From Alphaproteobacteria bacterium (GTDB lineage: Bacteria > Pseudomonadota > Alphaproteobacteria > ATCC43930 > CGMCC-115725), in assembly GCA_005884825.1 (NCBI GenBank), contig VAZT01000306.1:1-13174 (forward strand): a DNA stretch of 13,174 bases, read 5' to 3'. Under the pieces are notes generated by a model. It saw nothing but the letters and a program-made list of their open reading frames with translations. It was not told the DNA's origin and searched no databases. Below are positions 1 to 6,916 of the stretch, one piece after another; the first letter of the stretch is position 1, and the number at the start of each line of letters is the position of its first letter. The position numbers and the translations under genes are program-made.

Positions 1-112
1 AGCAAAAGAAAACCATCCGCGCGTCATCGAACCCCCCACCCACTGCGCTGATGTAAACTACACCAACCCTGGCGCTCCGTCCCGACAATACTGCGCTTGG
101 ATCCGAGGCCGC

Positions 113-784
113 TTAATCCAGGAGAGTGACCTTGCCGGATGACAAATCGTAATACCCGGCGACGATTTTTAGTTGATTCTCTTTTATGCGATCCGCCAAA
201 ACCGGCGAGGATTGCCGCAGCAATCCCGCCTGGATTTTGGCGTTGGCCTTGATCACTGCCTCCAGACTGGACGCGGCCTGGTCGACAGCGGGTCGGATGT
301 ACCGGTAAAGGGCGCTGATCTGCCCGGGAACCGCCTTAGTTTCGATTGAGGCCTTGACGGCGCCGCAATTGGCATGCCCGAGGACCATGATCGCTTTGGT
401 GCCGAGCACCGCGACCCCGTATTCGAGGCTGGCGATGATCGCCGATGTCGCGACGTTCCCGGCAACCCGCGTCACGAACACATGGCCGATGCTCTGATCG
501 AAGATGAGCTCGACCGGCACCCGCGAATCCGCGCAGGACAGCACGGCGGCGAACGGCTCCTGTTTTTCGACGGTTTTCGCCTTCAGTATGTCGAGGTCTT
601 CTGAAAACGAGGTCAGCTGGCCCTCGGCAAAGCGCCGGTTGCCGTCGATCAGTTGTTGCAATGCCGCCTCGGGGCTCAATGCGGTTTGCGCCCGGATGGC
701 GGTTCCGGGAATCAGCCCCGAGACGCCCGCTGCCGCAGCCGATCCCAGCGCCTTGTAGACAAATTCACGCCTGGAATGGACCAT
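113..784 (-). CDS. Tat-exported beta-class carbonic anhydrase
   Basis: Zinc enzyme interconverting CO2 and bicarbonate, predicted to act in the periplasm. The 223-residue product has the beta-class zinc-site motifs: CADSR at residues 84-88 (Cys84 ligand, Asp86/Arg88 dyad) and HANC at 137-140 (His137 and Cys140 ligands). The N-terminus is a twin-arginine signal (SRREFV from residue 4, then an Ala/Gly-rich hydrophobic stretch to about residue 25, with possible cleavage after Ala32), so the enzyme is probably folded in the cytoplasm before export. A GAGGTT sequence lies 6-11 nt before the ATG. It starts 9 nt after the stop of the upstream dehydrogenase gene, so it is probably the last gene of that minus-strand operon. 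Class assignment is firm from the zinc motifs; the physiological role (CO2/bicarbonate or pH balance at the envelope) is inferred. Confidence 0.93.
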   Translation of the reverse strand: MVHSRREFVYKALGSAAAAGVSGLIPGTAIRAQTALSPEAALQQLIDGNRRFAEGQLTSFSEDLDILKAKTVEKQEPFAAVLSCADSRVPVELIFDQSIGHVFVTRVAGNVATSAIIASLEYGVAVLGTKAIMVLGHANCGAVKASIETKAVPGQISALYRYIRPAVDQAASSLEAVIKANAKIQAGLLRQSSPVLADRIKENQLKIVAGYYDLSSGKVTLLD

Positions 785-793
785 CCTCGAACC

Positions 794-1639
794 TCATAAG
801 CCGACCAGCCGGGAGCTTTCATCCCATAACCGGCGGGCGAGGTTGTTGTCGAGCGCTGCCGGGTCGGGCTGAGCGAGGGTCTTGCGGATCACGTAGCCGC
901 CGTGGAACGGTTTGGGGTCGGGCACCGTGGCGAGAAATACCGGGGTCTCGGCGCCCTTTTCGGGGCTGAGCATGAACGGTTTCGCCACGCGCCACCCGAG
1001 CTCGACGAGACCGCCCCGCTGGCCAATCCCGGTGGCGACCATGCCTGGGTGGAGACAGGCGGCGGCGACCTCGCCGGGATCGAGCCGCGAAGCCAATTCC
1101 CGGGTGAAAAGGATGTTGCAGAGCTTGGAGCGGCCATAGGCCCGCATCATCGTCCAATCCGGCGGGCGCGTGATATGGGCGAGATCGAGCCGGTTGCGGC
1201 GATGCGCTTCCGACGCCACGGTGACGATGCGCGCCGGCGCCGAAGCCTTGAGCCGGTCCAGCAGCAGATTGGTCAGCAGGAACGGCGCGAGGTGATTGAC
1301 CGCAAAAGTCAGCTCGAAACCGTCCGCCGAAAGCCGATATTGCGGCGAAAACAGACCGGCGTTGTTGACGAGCACGTCGAGCCGGTCGTGCGCGGCCAGA
1401 ATCTCGTCCGCCAGCCGCCGCACGTCGCCCAGCCGCGAAAAATCGGCGAGAGCGACCTCGACCCGATCGGAGCCGGAACGCTCGGCCACCAACCGCCGCG
1501 CCGCCTCGGTCCGGCCGCGGTCGCGACCCGCCATGACGACCCGCATCCCGGCGCGCGCGAGGCCAATAGCGGTATAAAGACCAATCCCGGAACTTGCTCC
1601 GGTGACGACAGCGACCCGCTGCGACTGGCTTTCAGTCAT
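794..1639 (-). CDS. Short-chain dehydrogenase/reductase (retinol-dehydrogenase-like SDR)
   Basis: NAD(P)-dependent oxidoreductase of the classical SDR family; the substrate cannot be told from sequence. It has the cofactor motif TGASSGIG about 13 residues after the chosen start, NNAG in the fourth strand, a catalytic Ser in TVASEAH, the catalytic YGRSK (YxxxK), and the HPG turn after strand 6. The arrangement, including the long insert after the catalytic Ser, resembles retinol dehydrogenase/WW-domain oxidoreductase-like bacterial SDRs. I chose the ATG at 1639, which leaves the short N-terminal lead usual for SDRs. A GTG at 1687 in the same frame overlaps the nudC stop as GTGA and would add 16 residues; the extra stretch is encoded largely by a perfect inverted repeat, which argues against it. 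Cotranscription with nudC and the carbonic anhydrase gene is likely from the spacing. Confidence 0.9.
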   Translation of the reverse strand: MTESQSQRVAVVTGASSGIGLYTAIGLARAGMRVVMAGRDRGRTEAARRLVAERSGSDRVEVALADFSRLGDVRRLADEILAAHDRLDVLVNNAGLFSPQYRLSADGFELTFAVNHLAPFLLTNLLLDRLKASAPARIVTVASEAHRRNRLDLAHITRPPDWTMMRAYGRSKLCNILFTRELASRLDPGEVAAACLHPGMVATGIGQRGGLVELGWRVAKPFMLSPEKGAETPVFLATVPDPKPFHGGYVIRKTLAQPDPAALDNNLARRLWDESSRLVGL

Positions 1640-1650
1640 TGGGACGGCCG

Positions 1651-1679
1651 GACCCTCACCTGCGAGGCGGGTGAGGGTC
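1651..1679 (-). repeat. Perfect 10-bp inverted repeat between nudC and SDR
   Basis: GACCCTCACC at 1651-1660 and GGTGAGGGTC at 1670-1679 are exact reverse complements with a 9-nt loop. The stem lies between the nudC stop (1684) and the ATG I chose for the SDR gene (1639). No T-run follows, so it does not look like an intrinsic terminator. On the minus strand the 3' arm contains GGTGAGGG, the only purine-rich sequence upstream of the SDR ATG, although it sits rather far from it. It might be an mRNA-stability hairpin or a remnant of a dispersed palindrome. Confidence 0.6.
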
Positions 1680-1683
1680 TCGC

Positions 1684-2628
1684 TCACACGCTGTCGACGC
1701 CGAAGGCCCAGCGGCGCGCGATTTGGTGGCCGATCGCCAGGGGCGGCGGCAACGTCGGAAGGCCTGGAACAGGGTCATCCGAGCGCGACCGTTCGACCAT
1801 GGCCCGGACCTCGCCGCGATCGAACCAGCGCACCTCGGCGAGCTCTTCGGGGTCGATCGTGATTTCCTCGGTTAGCGCCTCGCCGAGAAACCCCATCATC
1901 AGGCTCGACGGGAAAGGCCAAGGCTGCGAGGCGAGATAGCGCACCCGCCCGATCCGAATACCCGATTCTTCGAACACTTCGCGGCGGACCGCCTCTTCCA
2001 ACGTCTCACCCGGCTCCATGAAGCCGGCGAGACACGAGAACCGGGCGCCGGGGCGCCGGTGCCCGCGGCCGAGCAGGCACCGCTCACCACTGACGCCGAG
2101 CATGATCACGACCGGGTCGACGCGCGGAAAATGGTGCGCCTTGCAGTTGGGGCAATGCCGGACCCACCCTCCCGAGACGACGACGCTGGGCGTCCCGCAT
2201 CGTGCGCAGAAGCGATGCCGGTCGTGCCAGTCGATCAGCGAGCGCGCCTCGGCGAGGATCGCCGCCTCGCCGCCGTCGATCATCGGTGCGGCCGCGCGCG
2301 CATCCATCGCGACGCTGTCGCCATCGGGCGGGATCTCCGCCGAAGTGGCGTCGAGCGCGAAATAGGCGCGGTCCTCGCGCATGCCGAGGAGAATGAGGGT
2401 GCTGCCATCATCGATCAGCGGCCGCCATGGCGCGACGTTCTGCCAATCCAGAGCCGCTGCCGAAGAATGGCGAATCTGCGGCTTGAGGCCGTGCAGCGGC
2501 AGCACCCGCGTGGCGGGCTCATCCAGCAACGACGCGACCCAGGCGGCATCCTGGCGGCGCTGGCTCACCCGGTCGAGCGGGTTTCCCGCAAAGCAATAAA
2601 TCTCTTCCATCTGTGCAGCATACCTCAT
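1684..2628 (-). CDS. nudC: NADH pyrophosphatase NudC (Nudix hydrolase)
   Basis: Hydrolyses NAD(H) to NMN(H) and AMP; family members also remove NAD caps from RNA 5' ends. The 314-residue product has the full NudC layout: a variable N-terminal domain, a four-Cys zinc ribbon (Cys141, Cys144, Cys159, Cys162), a Nudix box starting at Gly202 (GFMEPGE, then REVFEESGI ending at residue 224), and the NudC-specific SQPWPFPSS at 234-242, which separates NADH pyrophosphatases from other Nudix enzymes. The start is the first ATG; a second ATG at 2610 is possible because neither has a strong ribosome site. It begins 22 nt after the flavin monooxygenase gene ends and is probably in the same transcript. All recognisable key residues are intact. 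Confidence 0.95.
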   Translation of the reverse strand: MRYAAQMEEIYCFAGNPLDRVSQRRQDAAWVASLLDEPATRVLPLHGLKPQIRHSSAAALDWQNVAPWRPLIDDGSTLILLGMREDRAYFALDATSAEIPPDGDSVAMDARAAAPMIDGGEAAILAEARSLIDWHDRHRFCARCGTPSVVVSGGWVRHCPNCKAHHFPRVDPVVIMLGVSGERCLLGRGHRRPGARFSCLAGFMEPGETLEEAVRREVFEESGIRIGRVRYLASQPWPFPSSLMMGFLGEALTEEITIDPEELAEVRWFDRGEVRAMVERSRSDDPVPGLPTLPPPLAIGHQIARRWAFGVDSV

Positions 2629-2650
2629 CGATGCCGGCCGCGGTCAAACC

Positions 2651-3853
2651 TTACCCCGCTTCACGAGTCAGCAGCATACGGCCATACGGAGCCATCGCGG
2701 CCTGACGGCTCGCGGCGTGGTGGGTCAGAATGGTCATTACGTCGCGCCGGATCGCCCCCAGCTCGTCGCTGTCGTAGACCCAGCGGGCGCCGTTCAATTC
2801 GCACAAGCGGTCGACCGCCCAGCTCACCTGGTGCTGCGCGTAGACCATGTCGCGCCGGGCGCGCAATGCCTCGGCCTCGGTGATCTTGCGGCCCGAGCTG
2901 ACCGCTGCAGTGCTGGATTCGCGCCCGGTGTGCAGCAGCATCGTCGCGACGTCGATCGCCGCGGCGGCCTCGCCGATCGCCATCTGCACGACCTCGGATT
3001 CGGCGAGCTTCGTCACGCCGCGCGATACCCGGCCCGCCAGCGCGGCGCAGGCGATGTCGAGCGCGCGGCGGCCGAGCGCGATCGCGACCGGCGGCAATGA
3101 ATAGGACACCAGGAAGCCGCGCGGCGCGCGCAGCACCGGATAATCGGGATGCACCAGCGCGCCCGGCGGGGTTCCCGCGAAGAGGTCGCTGACCATGACG
3201 CAGCGGTGCTCGGGAATGAAGACATCGTGCAAAACCAGTGACTTGCTGCCGGTGCCGGCGAGGCCGAGCACCTGCCAGTCATCGACGATCTCGATTTCGG
3301 CGAGCGGCGCCAGCAGATAGGCGATGTGCCGCGGGTCGCCCATCTCGCCGAGAAAGGCGCCGAGGATCGCCCATTGCGCATAGTCGCAGCCGCTGGAGAA
3401 CGGATATCGGCCGCTCAGCCGCCAGCCTCCGGCGACACGCTTGGCGGCGGCGCGCGGCGCCAACGAGGACGAGGCGACCGCTTGGGGATCGTCGCCCCAG
3501 ACATCGATCTGCGCCTCTTCGGGATACTGGGCAATGATCCACTGATGCTCGGCCAGCACCGCATAGACCCAGGCAGAGGACGCGCAGCCATAGGTCAACT
3601 CCTCGACGATCCGGGAGAACAGGCTGAACCGGCCTTGCCGGCCGCCGAACTGTTTCGGCTGCAAAATGCGCAGGATGCCGGCCGCGTGATACTCCGCGAT
3701 CGTCTCCGGCGGCAGGCGGCGAGCCGCAGCCGCCGCTGGGGCGCGCTTGGCGAATGCAGGAATTAGGGCCCGCGCGCGATCCAGCAGAACGCGTTCCTCC
3801 TCCGGCAGGGTACTGTCATCCGTCAAGTGAGGAAGCTGGCCGCCGCCCGTCAT
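2651..3853 (-). CDS. Acyl-CoA dehydrogenase-fold flavin-dependent monooxygenase (HsaA/HpaH-like)
   Basis: A 400-residue protein with the acyl-CoA dehydrogenase fold whose sequence pattern points to the two-component flavin monooxygenases (oxygenase components such as HsaA or 4-hydroxyphenylacetate hydroxylase C2) rather than a true acyl-CoA dehydrogenase. Visible markers are LQPKQFGG near 64-71, a CASSAWV stretch near 90-96, WRLSGRYPFSSGCDYAQW at 144-161 (the serines match the flavin/substrate serine region), DWQVLGLAGTGS at 192-203, and the His pair THHA at 377-380, corresponding to the catalytic-His region in that group. The usual acyl-CoA dehydrogenase catalytic Glu context is not evident. 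Such enzymes use reduced flavin from a separate reductase, and no reductase gene is in the window. AGAGG lies about 7 nt before the ATG. Aromatic or sterol-derived substrates are possible, but the substrate is unknown. Confidence 0.85.
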   Translation of the reverse strand: MTGGGQLPHLTDDSTLPEEERVLLDRARALIPAFAKRAPAAAAARRLPPETIAEYHAAGILRILQPKQFGGRQGRFSLFSRIVEELTYGCASSAWVYAVLAEHQWIIAQYPEEAQIDVWGDDPQAVASSSLAPRAAAKRVAGGWRLSGRYPFSSGCDYAQWAILGAFLGEMGDPRHIAYLLAPLAEIEIVDDWQVLGLAGTGSKSLVLHDVFIPEHRCVMVSDLFAGTPPGALVHPDYPVLRAPRGFLVSYSLPPVAIALGRRALDIACAALAGRVSRGVTKLAESEVVQMAIGEAAAAIDVATMLLHTGRESSTAAVSSGRKITEAEALRARRDMVYAQHQVSWAVDRLCELNGARWVYDSDELGAIRRDVMTILTHHAASRQAAMAPYGRMLLTREAG

Positions 3854-3867
3854 AAGGTACCTCTTAT

Positions 3868-3885
3868 CTACCTTGACCTACCTTG
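3868..3885 (-). repeat. Short direct repeat upstream of the flavin monooxygenase gene
   Basis: On the minus strand CAAGGTAG occurs twice, separated by GT, giving a 10-bp period equal to one DNA helical turn. It lies in the 51-nt gap between the regulator stop (3905) and the monooxygenase ATG (3853). The partial palindrome AGGTACCT (3855-3862) follows right before the ATG. Phased direct repeats here could be a regulator-binding site giving the downstream four genes their own control; this is inference. Confidence 0.4.
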
Positions 3886-3904
3886 CCATAGCGCGGCATT
3901 CCGA

Positions 3905-5302
3905 TCAGCCCTCGCGCGGCTCGAACCTGTAGGGCGTCGCGCTCGAGGTCAGCGGGTCGAGCGCGAGCCGGTGCTCGAGCGGTGGAAAGGCCCGGCTGCG
4001 GCAGTCCGAGCGGTTGCACAGGCGGCACGACAAGCCGATGCCGACCTTGGCCCGCTCGAGGTCGAGCCCGTCGGCATAGGCGACCTCCTCCGCGTGAGCC
4101 ACGCTGCAGCCCATCGCCACCACATGGACGGGGCGGGGTTCGCCCCAATGTGTCGCCGGCCGCGCCACGGCCCGCGCGAAGCAAAGGTAGGCGTCGCCGT
4201 CGGGGAGCTCGGCGACCTGCACCTGGACCGCGCCCGGCTGCGAAAAGGCGGTATGCACGACCCAACGCGGGCACGAGCCGCCGTAGCGTGCAAACGGGAA
4301 GCCAGCCGCCGAGAAGCGCTTCGACACGTTCCCCGCCGGGTCGACGCGGACGAAAAAGAACGGCACGCCGCGCGCGCCGGACCGCTGCAACGTGGACAGG
4401 CGGTGACAGGCTTGTTCGAAGGAAACCCCGAAGCGCGCCGCCAGCGCCTCCATGTCATGGCGCAGATCCTTCGCCGCCGCGAGATATGCGGCGTACGGCA
4501 TCAGGATCGCGCCGGCGACATAGTTGAGGAGGCCCACGCGGATCAGCATCGCCGCTTCCGCCGAGGACGGCGCGGCTTTGTGCAGCACGGTCTCGATCGC
4601 GTCGCGCGCTTCGAAGAGCGCGAGCTGGAAAGCCATATGGAACCCGCGGCTCTCTCGCGGCAGAGTCTCGGCAAGGGCCAGCCGGCGAGTCTCGGGGTCA
4701 AACCGGCGCAGCACTCCATCCAGCGGCTGCACAGTGACGGTCAGACCGTGCGTCTTGCGGAGCCTTTCGGCGATCGCGTGGTTCATCTCGGATGGGGCGG
4801 CGCTGCAGGCGGCGGCGATTCCGTCGGCGGCTTCTTCGAGCGCCGGGAAATGGTTGGCGCGGTCGTCGAAGAAATCGCGTGCCTCCTCGTAGGGCAGCAG
4901 GATGCGCCGCCCTGACGGCAACGCGATGCCCCCGGCATCCTCGCGGGCGACCCGCCACGCCCGATAAAGCGCAAGCACCGCGCGCGCCGCTTGCGGACCC
5001 GAGCCGGCCAAAGCGGCAATTTCGGTTTCGGGCACCGCGTCGACGCCGAGCAAGGGATCGGAAAAAGCCTCGCGCAGCCCGATCTCGAGCCGGCGCTCCT
5101 GCGACCCGGAGAGCGTCGCGAGGTCGAGGTGGAATATTTCGGCGAGCTTGATCAGCAATGTGCCGCTGACCGCACGCTGATCGTGCTCGATCAGGTTCAG
5201 ATAACTCGCCGAGATGCCGAGCCGGTTCGCCAATGCCTGCTGCGACAGGTTCCGCTCAGTGCGCAGCCGCCGCACGGTGCGCCCGATCTGGACACGCGAC
5301 AT
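3905..5302 (-). CDS. ScfR-family (PccR/RamB/MccR-like) transcriptional regulator
   Basis: DNA-binding regulator of the short-chain fatty acyl-CoA regulator family, whose characterised members (PccR, RamB, MccR) control propionyl-CoA, acetate/glyoxylate and methylcitrate genes. The 465-residue product has an N-terminal XRE helix-turn-helix (about 5-60, with LSQQALANRLGISASYLNLIE), a middle domain with a degenerate ImmA/IrrE-like segment (about 150-235, no intact HExxH), and a C-terminal ScfR domain with a Cys cluster (Cys426, Cys429, Cys434, in CRLCNRSDC) followed by PPLEHRLALDP. I chose the ATG at 5302, where the family normally begins; the in-frame ATG at 5365 would make the putative operator coding. 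It is divergent from aceA, so control of the glyoxylate bypass and of itself is the likely role. Confidence 0.93.
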   Translation of the reverse strand: MSRVQIGRTVRRLRTERNLSQQALANRLGISASYLNLIEHDQRAVSGTLLIKLAEIFHLDLATLSGSQERRLEIGLREAFSDPLLGVDAVPETEIAALAGSGPQAARAVLALYRAWRVAREDAGGIALPSGRRILLPYEEARDFFDDRANHFPALEEAADGIAAACSAAPSEMNHAIAERLRKTHGLTVTVQPLDGVLRRFDPETRRLALAETLPRESRGFHMAFQLALFEARDAIETVLHKAAPSSAEAAMLIRVGLLNYVAGAILMPYAAYLAAAKDLRHDMEALAARFGVSFEQACHRLSTLQRSGARGVPFFFVRVDPAGNVSKRFSAAGFPFARYGGSCPRWVVHTAFSQPGAVQVQVAELPDGDAYLCFARAVARPATHWGEPRPVHVVAMGCSVAHAEEVAYADGLDLERAKVGIGLSCRLCNRSDCRSRAFPPLEHRLALDPLTSSATPYRFEPREG

Positions 5303-5339
5303 TTTACAACCTTTACAAAAATTGGCTTCGGTTTGTGAA
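5303..5339. promoter_or_regulatory. Putative ScfR operator in the divergent scfR/aceA region
   Basis: Two TTTACAA copies (5303-5309 and 5312-5318) form a 9-bp-period direct repeat directly before the regulator ATG, and TTTGTGAA follows at 5332-5339. These resemble the TTTGCAAA-type half-sites known for the ScfR/RamB family. On the minus strand the repeat includes AAAGG, the probable ribosome site of the regulator, so binding would be well placed for autoregulation. Binding itself is inferred. Confidence 0.45.
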
Positions 5340-5426
5340 GACGCCAACAGAATTGCATTGATCATGCCACATTGGGGCTCGCCGTCACATCTCCAATGTT
5401 GTTACTGAAATCACGGTGTTATAGAC

Positions 5427-5431
5427 AAGGA
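5427..5431 (+). promoter_or_regulatory. aceA ribosome binding site
   Basis: AAGGA with an 8-nt spacer before the ATG at 5440. It supports that start for isocitrate lyase over any upstream alternative. A TATAG sequence just upstream (5420-5424) might be part of a promoter -10 element, but I see no convincing -35 partner. Confidence 0.6.
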
Positions 5432-5439
5432 ACGGAACA

Positions 5440-6729
5440 ATGCAGCCTGACGGATTTTCAGACATTCGCCGAGATTACGGCCCCGCCGATGTCGAGCGAC
5501 TGGCAGGCTCCTTTCGCATTCGTCACACATTGGCGGAAATGGGCGCTACGCGGTTGCGGCATTTGTTGAACACCGAGCCGTTTGTGCCGACACTCGGCGC
5601 CCTGACCGGCAATCAGGCCGTGCAGCAGGTCAAGGCCGGTTTGAAGGCAATCTACCTTTCCGGTTGGCAAGTCGCTGCCGACGCCAATACTGCCGGACAG
5701 ATGTATCCGGACCAGTCGCTCTACCCGGTGGATTCGGTGCCCAATGTGATCAGGCGCATCAACAATGCATTGCGCCGCGCCGACCAGATCGCCCACTCGG
5801 AAGGCGATAGCGACGACACTTACTGGATGGCGCCGATCATTGCCGACGCCGAGGCCGGGTTCGGCGGCGCGCTCAACGCGTACGAATTAATGAAGGCGAT
5901 GATCGAAGCGGGCGCCGCCGGCGTCCATTTCGAGGATCAGCTTTCGTCCGAAAAGAAATGCGGTCATCTCGGCGGTAAGGTCCTCGTGCCGATCAGTCAG
6001 CACATCCGGACGCTCAACGCCGCCCGTCTCGCGGCCGACGTCGAGGGCATGCCGACCGTGCTGCTGTGCCGGACCGATGCGCAATCGGCGCAATTATTGA
6101 CCAGCGACGTCGACGAACGCGACCGCCCGTTCATCAGCGGCGAACGTACTGCAGAGGGATTCTTCCGCATCCGGCCCGGGCTCGGCGTCGAATACGCGAT
6201 CGCACGCAGCCTCGCTTACGCGCCCTACGCCGACCTCCTGTGGTGGGAGACGAGCGAGCCCGACCTCGGCGAGGCCGAGCGTTTTGCCGATGCGATCCAT
6301 CGCGAGTTCCCCGGCAAATTGCTGGCCTACAACTGCTCGCCGAGCTTCAACTGGCGCAAAAAGCTGGCGCCCGAGAGGCTCGCCAGCTTCCAGCACGATA
6401 TCGCGCAAATGGGCTACCGGTTTCAGTTTGTCACTTTGGCCGGCTTCCATAGCCTCAACCTCGCGATGTTCCAACTGGCGCGTGACTACAGCGAGTACGG
6501 TATGGCGGCCTATTCCGAATTGCAGCAGGCAGAGTTCGCAGCCGAGGCGGACGGCTATACGGCGACCCGGCATCAGCGCGAGGTCGGCGTCGGCTACTTC
6601 GATTCGGTGGCAATGGTGATTTCTGGCGGACGCTCCTCGACGACCGCGCTGGCCGGCAGCACTGAGACGGCGCAGTTTCACGAGGATCGGCCGGCAGACC
6701 TCCTGCAGCGCCGTCGAGCTCGAGCGTGA
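5440..6729 (+). CDS. aceA: Isocitrate lyase (C-terminally extended by read-through into aceB)
   Basis: Cleaves isocitrate to glyoxylate and succinate, the first step of the glyoxylate bypass, in the cytoplasm. The product is 429 residues. It has the catalytic KKCGHLGGK at 172-180 (Cys174 is the base/acid residue), metal- and substrate-binding IIADAEAGFGG at 133-143, and the conserved C-terminal HQREVGVGYFD and ISGGRSSTTALAGSTE motifs. Family members of this length normally end right after the AQF found here at 411-413; this ORF instead continues for 16 more residues (His414 to Ala429) rich in Arg, stopping at a TGA that lies inside sequence matching malate synthase in the next frame. The catalytic body looks intact, so activity is probable; the tail looks like an accident of the downstream junction. 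The divergent ScfR regulator is the likely controller. Confidence 0.95.
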   Translation: MQPDGFSDIRRDYGPADVERLAGSFRIRHTLAEMGATRLRHLLNTEPFVPTLGALTGNQAVQQVKAGLKAIYLSGWQVAADANTAGQMYPDQSLYPVDSVPNVIRRINNALRRADQIAHSEGDSDDTYWMAPIIADAEAGFGGALNAYELMKAMIEAGAAGVHFEDQLSSEKKCGHLGGKVLVPISQHIRTLNAARLAADVEGMPTVLLCRTDAQSAQLLTSDVDERDRPFISGERTAEGFFRIRPGLGVEYAIARSLAYAPYADLLWWETSEPDLGEAERFADAIHREFPGKLLAYNCSPSFNWRKKLAPERLASFQHDIAQMGYRFQFVTLAGFHSLNLAMFQLARDYSEYGMAAYSELQQAEFAAEADGYTATRHQREVGVGYFDSVAMVISGGRSSTTALAGSTETAQFHEDRPADLLQRRRARA

Positions 6730-6916
6730 ATTCGGTGCGGAGCGGCGGCGTCTCCTCGCCCGCCGAGCCGCAGTCCAGCGCCGGCTGGATACCGGCTGGA
6801 AGCCGGATTTCCTGCCCGAGACCAAGGCAATCCGCGAGGGCGATTGGCAGGTCGCGCCAATCCCACGCGACCTTGAGGACCGCCGCGTCGAGATCACCGG
6901 TCCGACCGACCGCAAG
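6679..6916 (+). other. Abnormal aceA-aceB junction: aceB 5' coding sequence without a start codon
   Basis: In the frame of the malate synthase ORF, recognisable malate synthase N-terminal sequence extends upstream to about 6713 (VELEREFGAERRRLLARR, then DFLPETKAIREGDWQVAPIP and DRRVEITGPTDRK). It aligns without gaps to E. coli AceB from about residue 40. This frame is open from 6620, but no ATG, GTG or TTG occurs in it before 6917. Only 34 nt separate the normal aceA end from the start of malate synthase similarity, too few for a stop, a spacer and the roughly 30 missing N-terminal codons. Confidence 0.8.

Noticed and set aside
902..1939. Long plus-strand frames opposite the left operon (also 2059-2883 and 3827-4915)
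   Set aside because: They cross gene borders of SDR, nudC, monooxygenase and regulator, are Arg-rich and carry no recognisable domain.
5303..5365. Extended N-terminus of the ScfR regulator from the ATG at 5365
   Set aside because: The extra 21 residues are not typical of the family, which starts just before the helix-turn-helix, and they would be encoded by the operator-like repeats.
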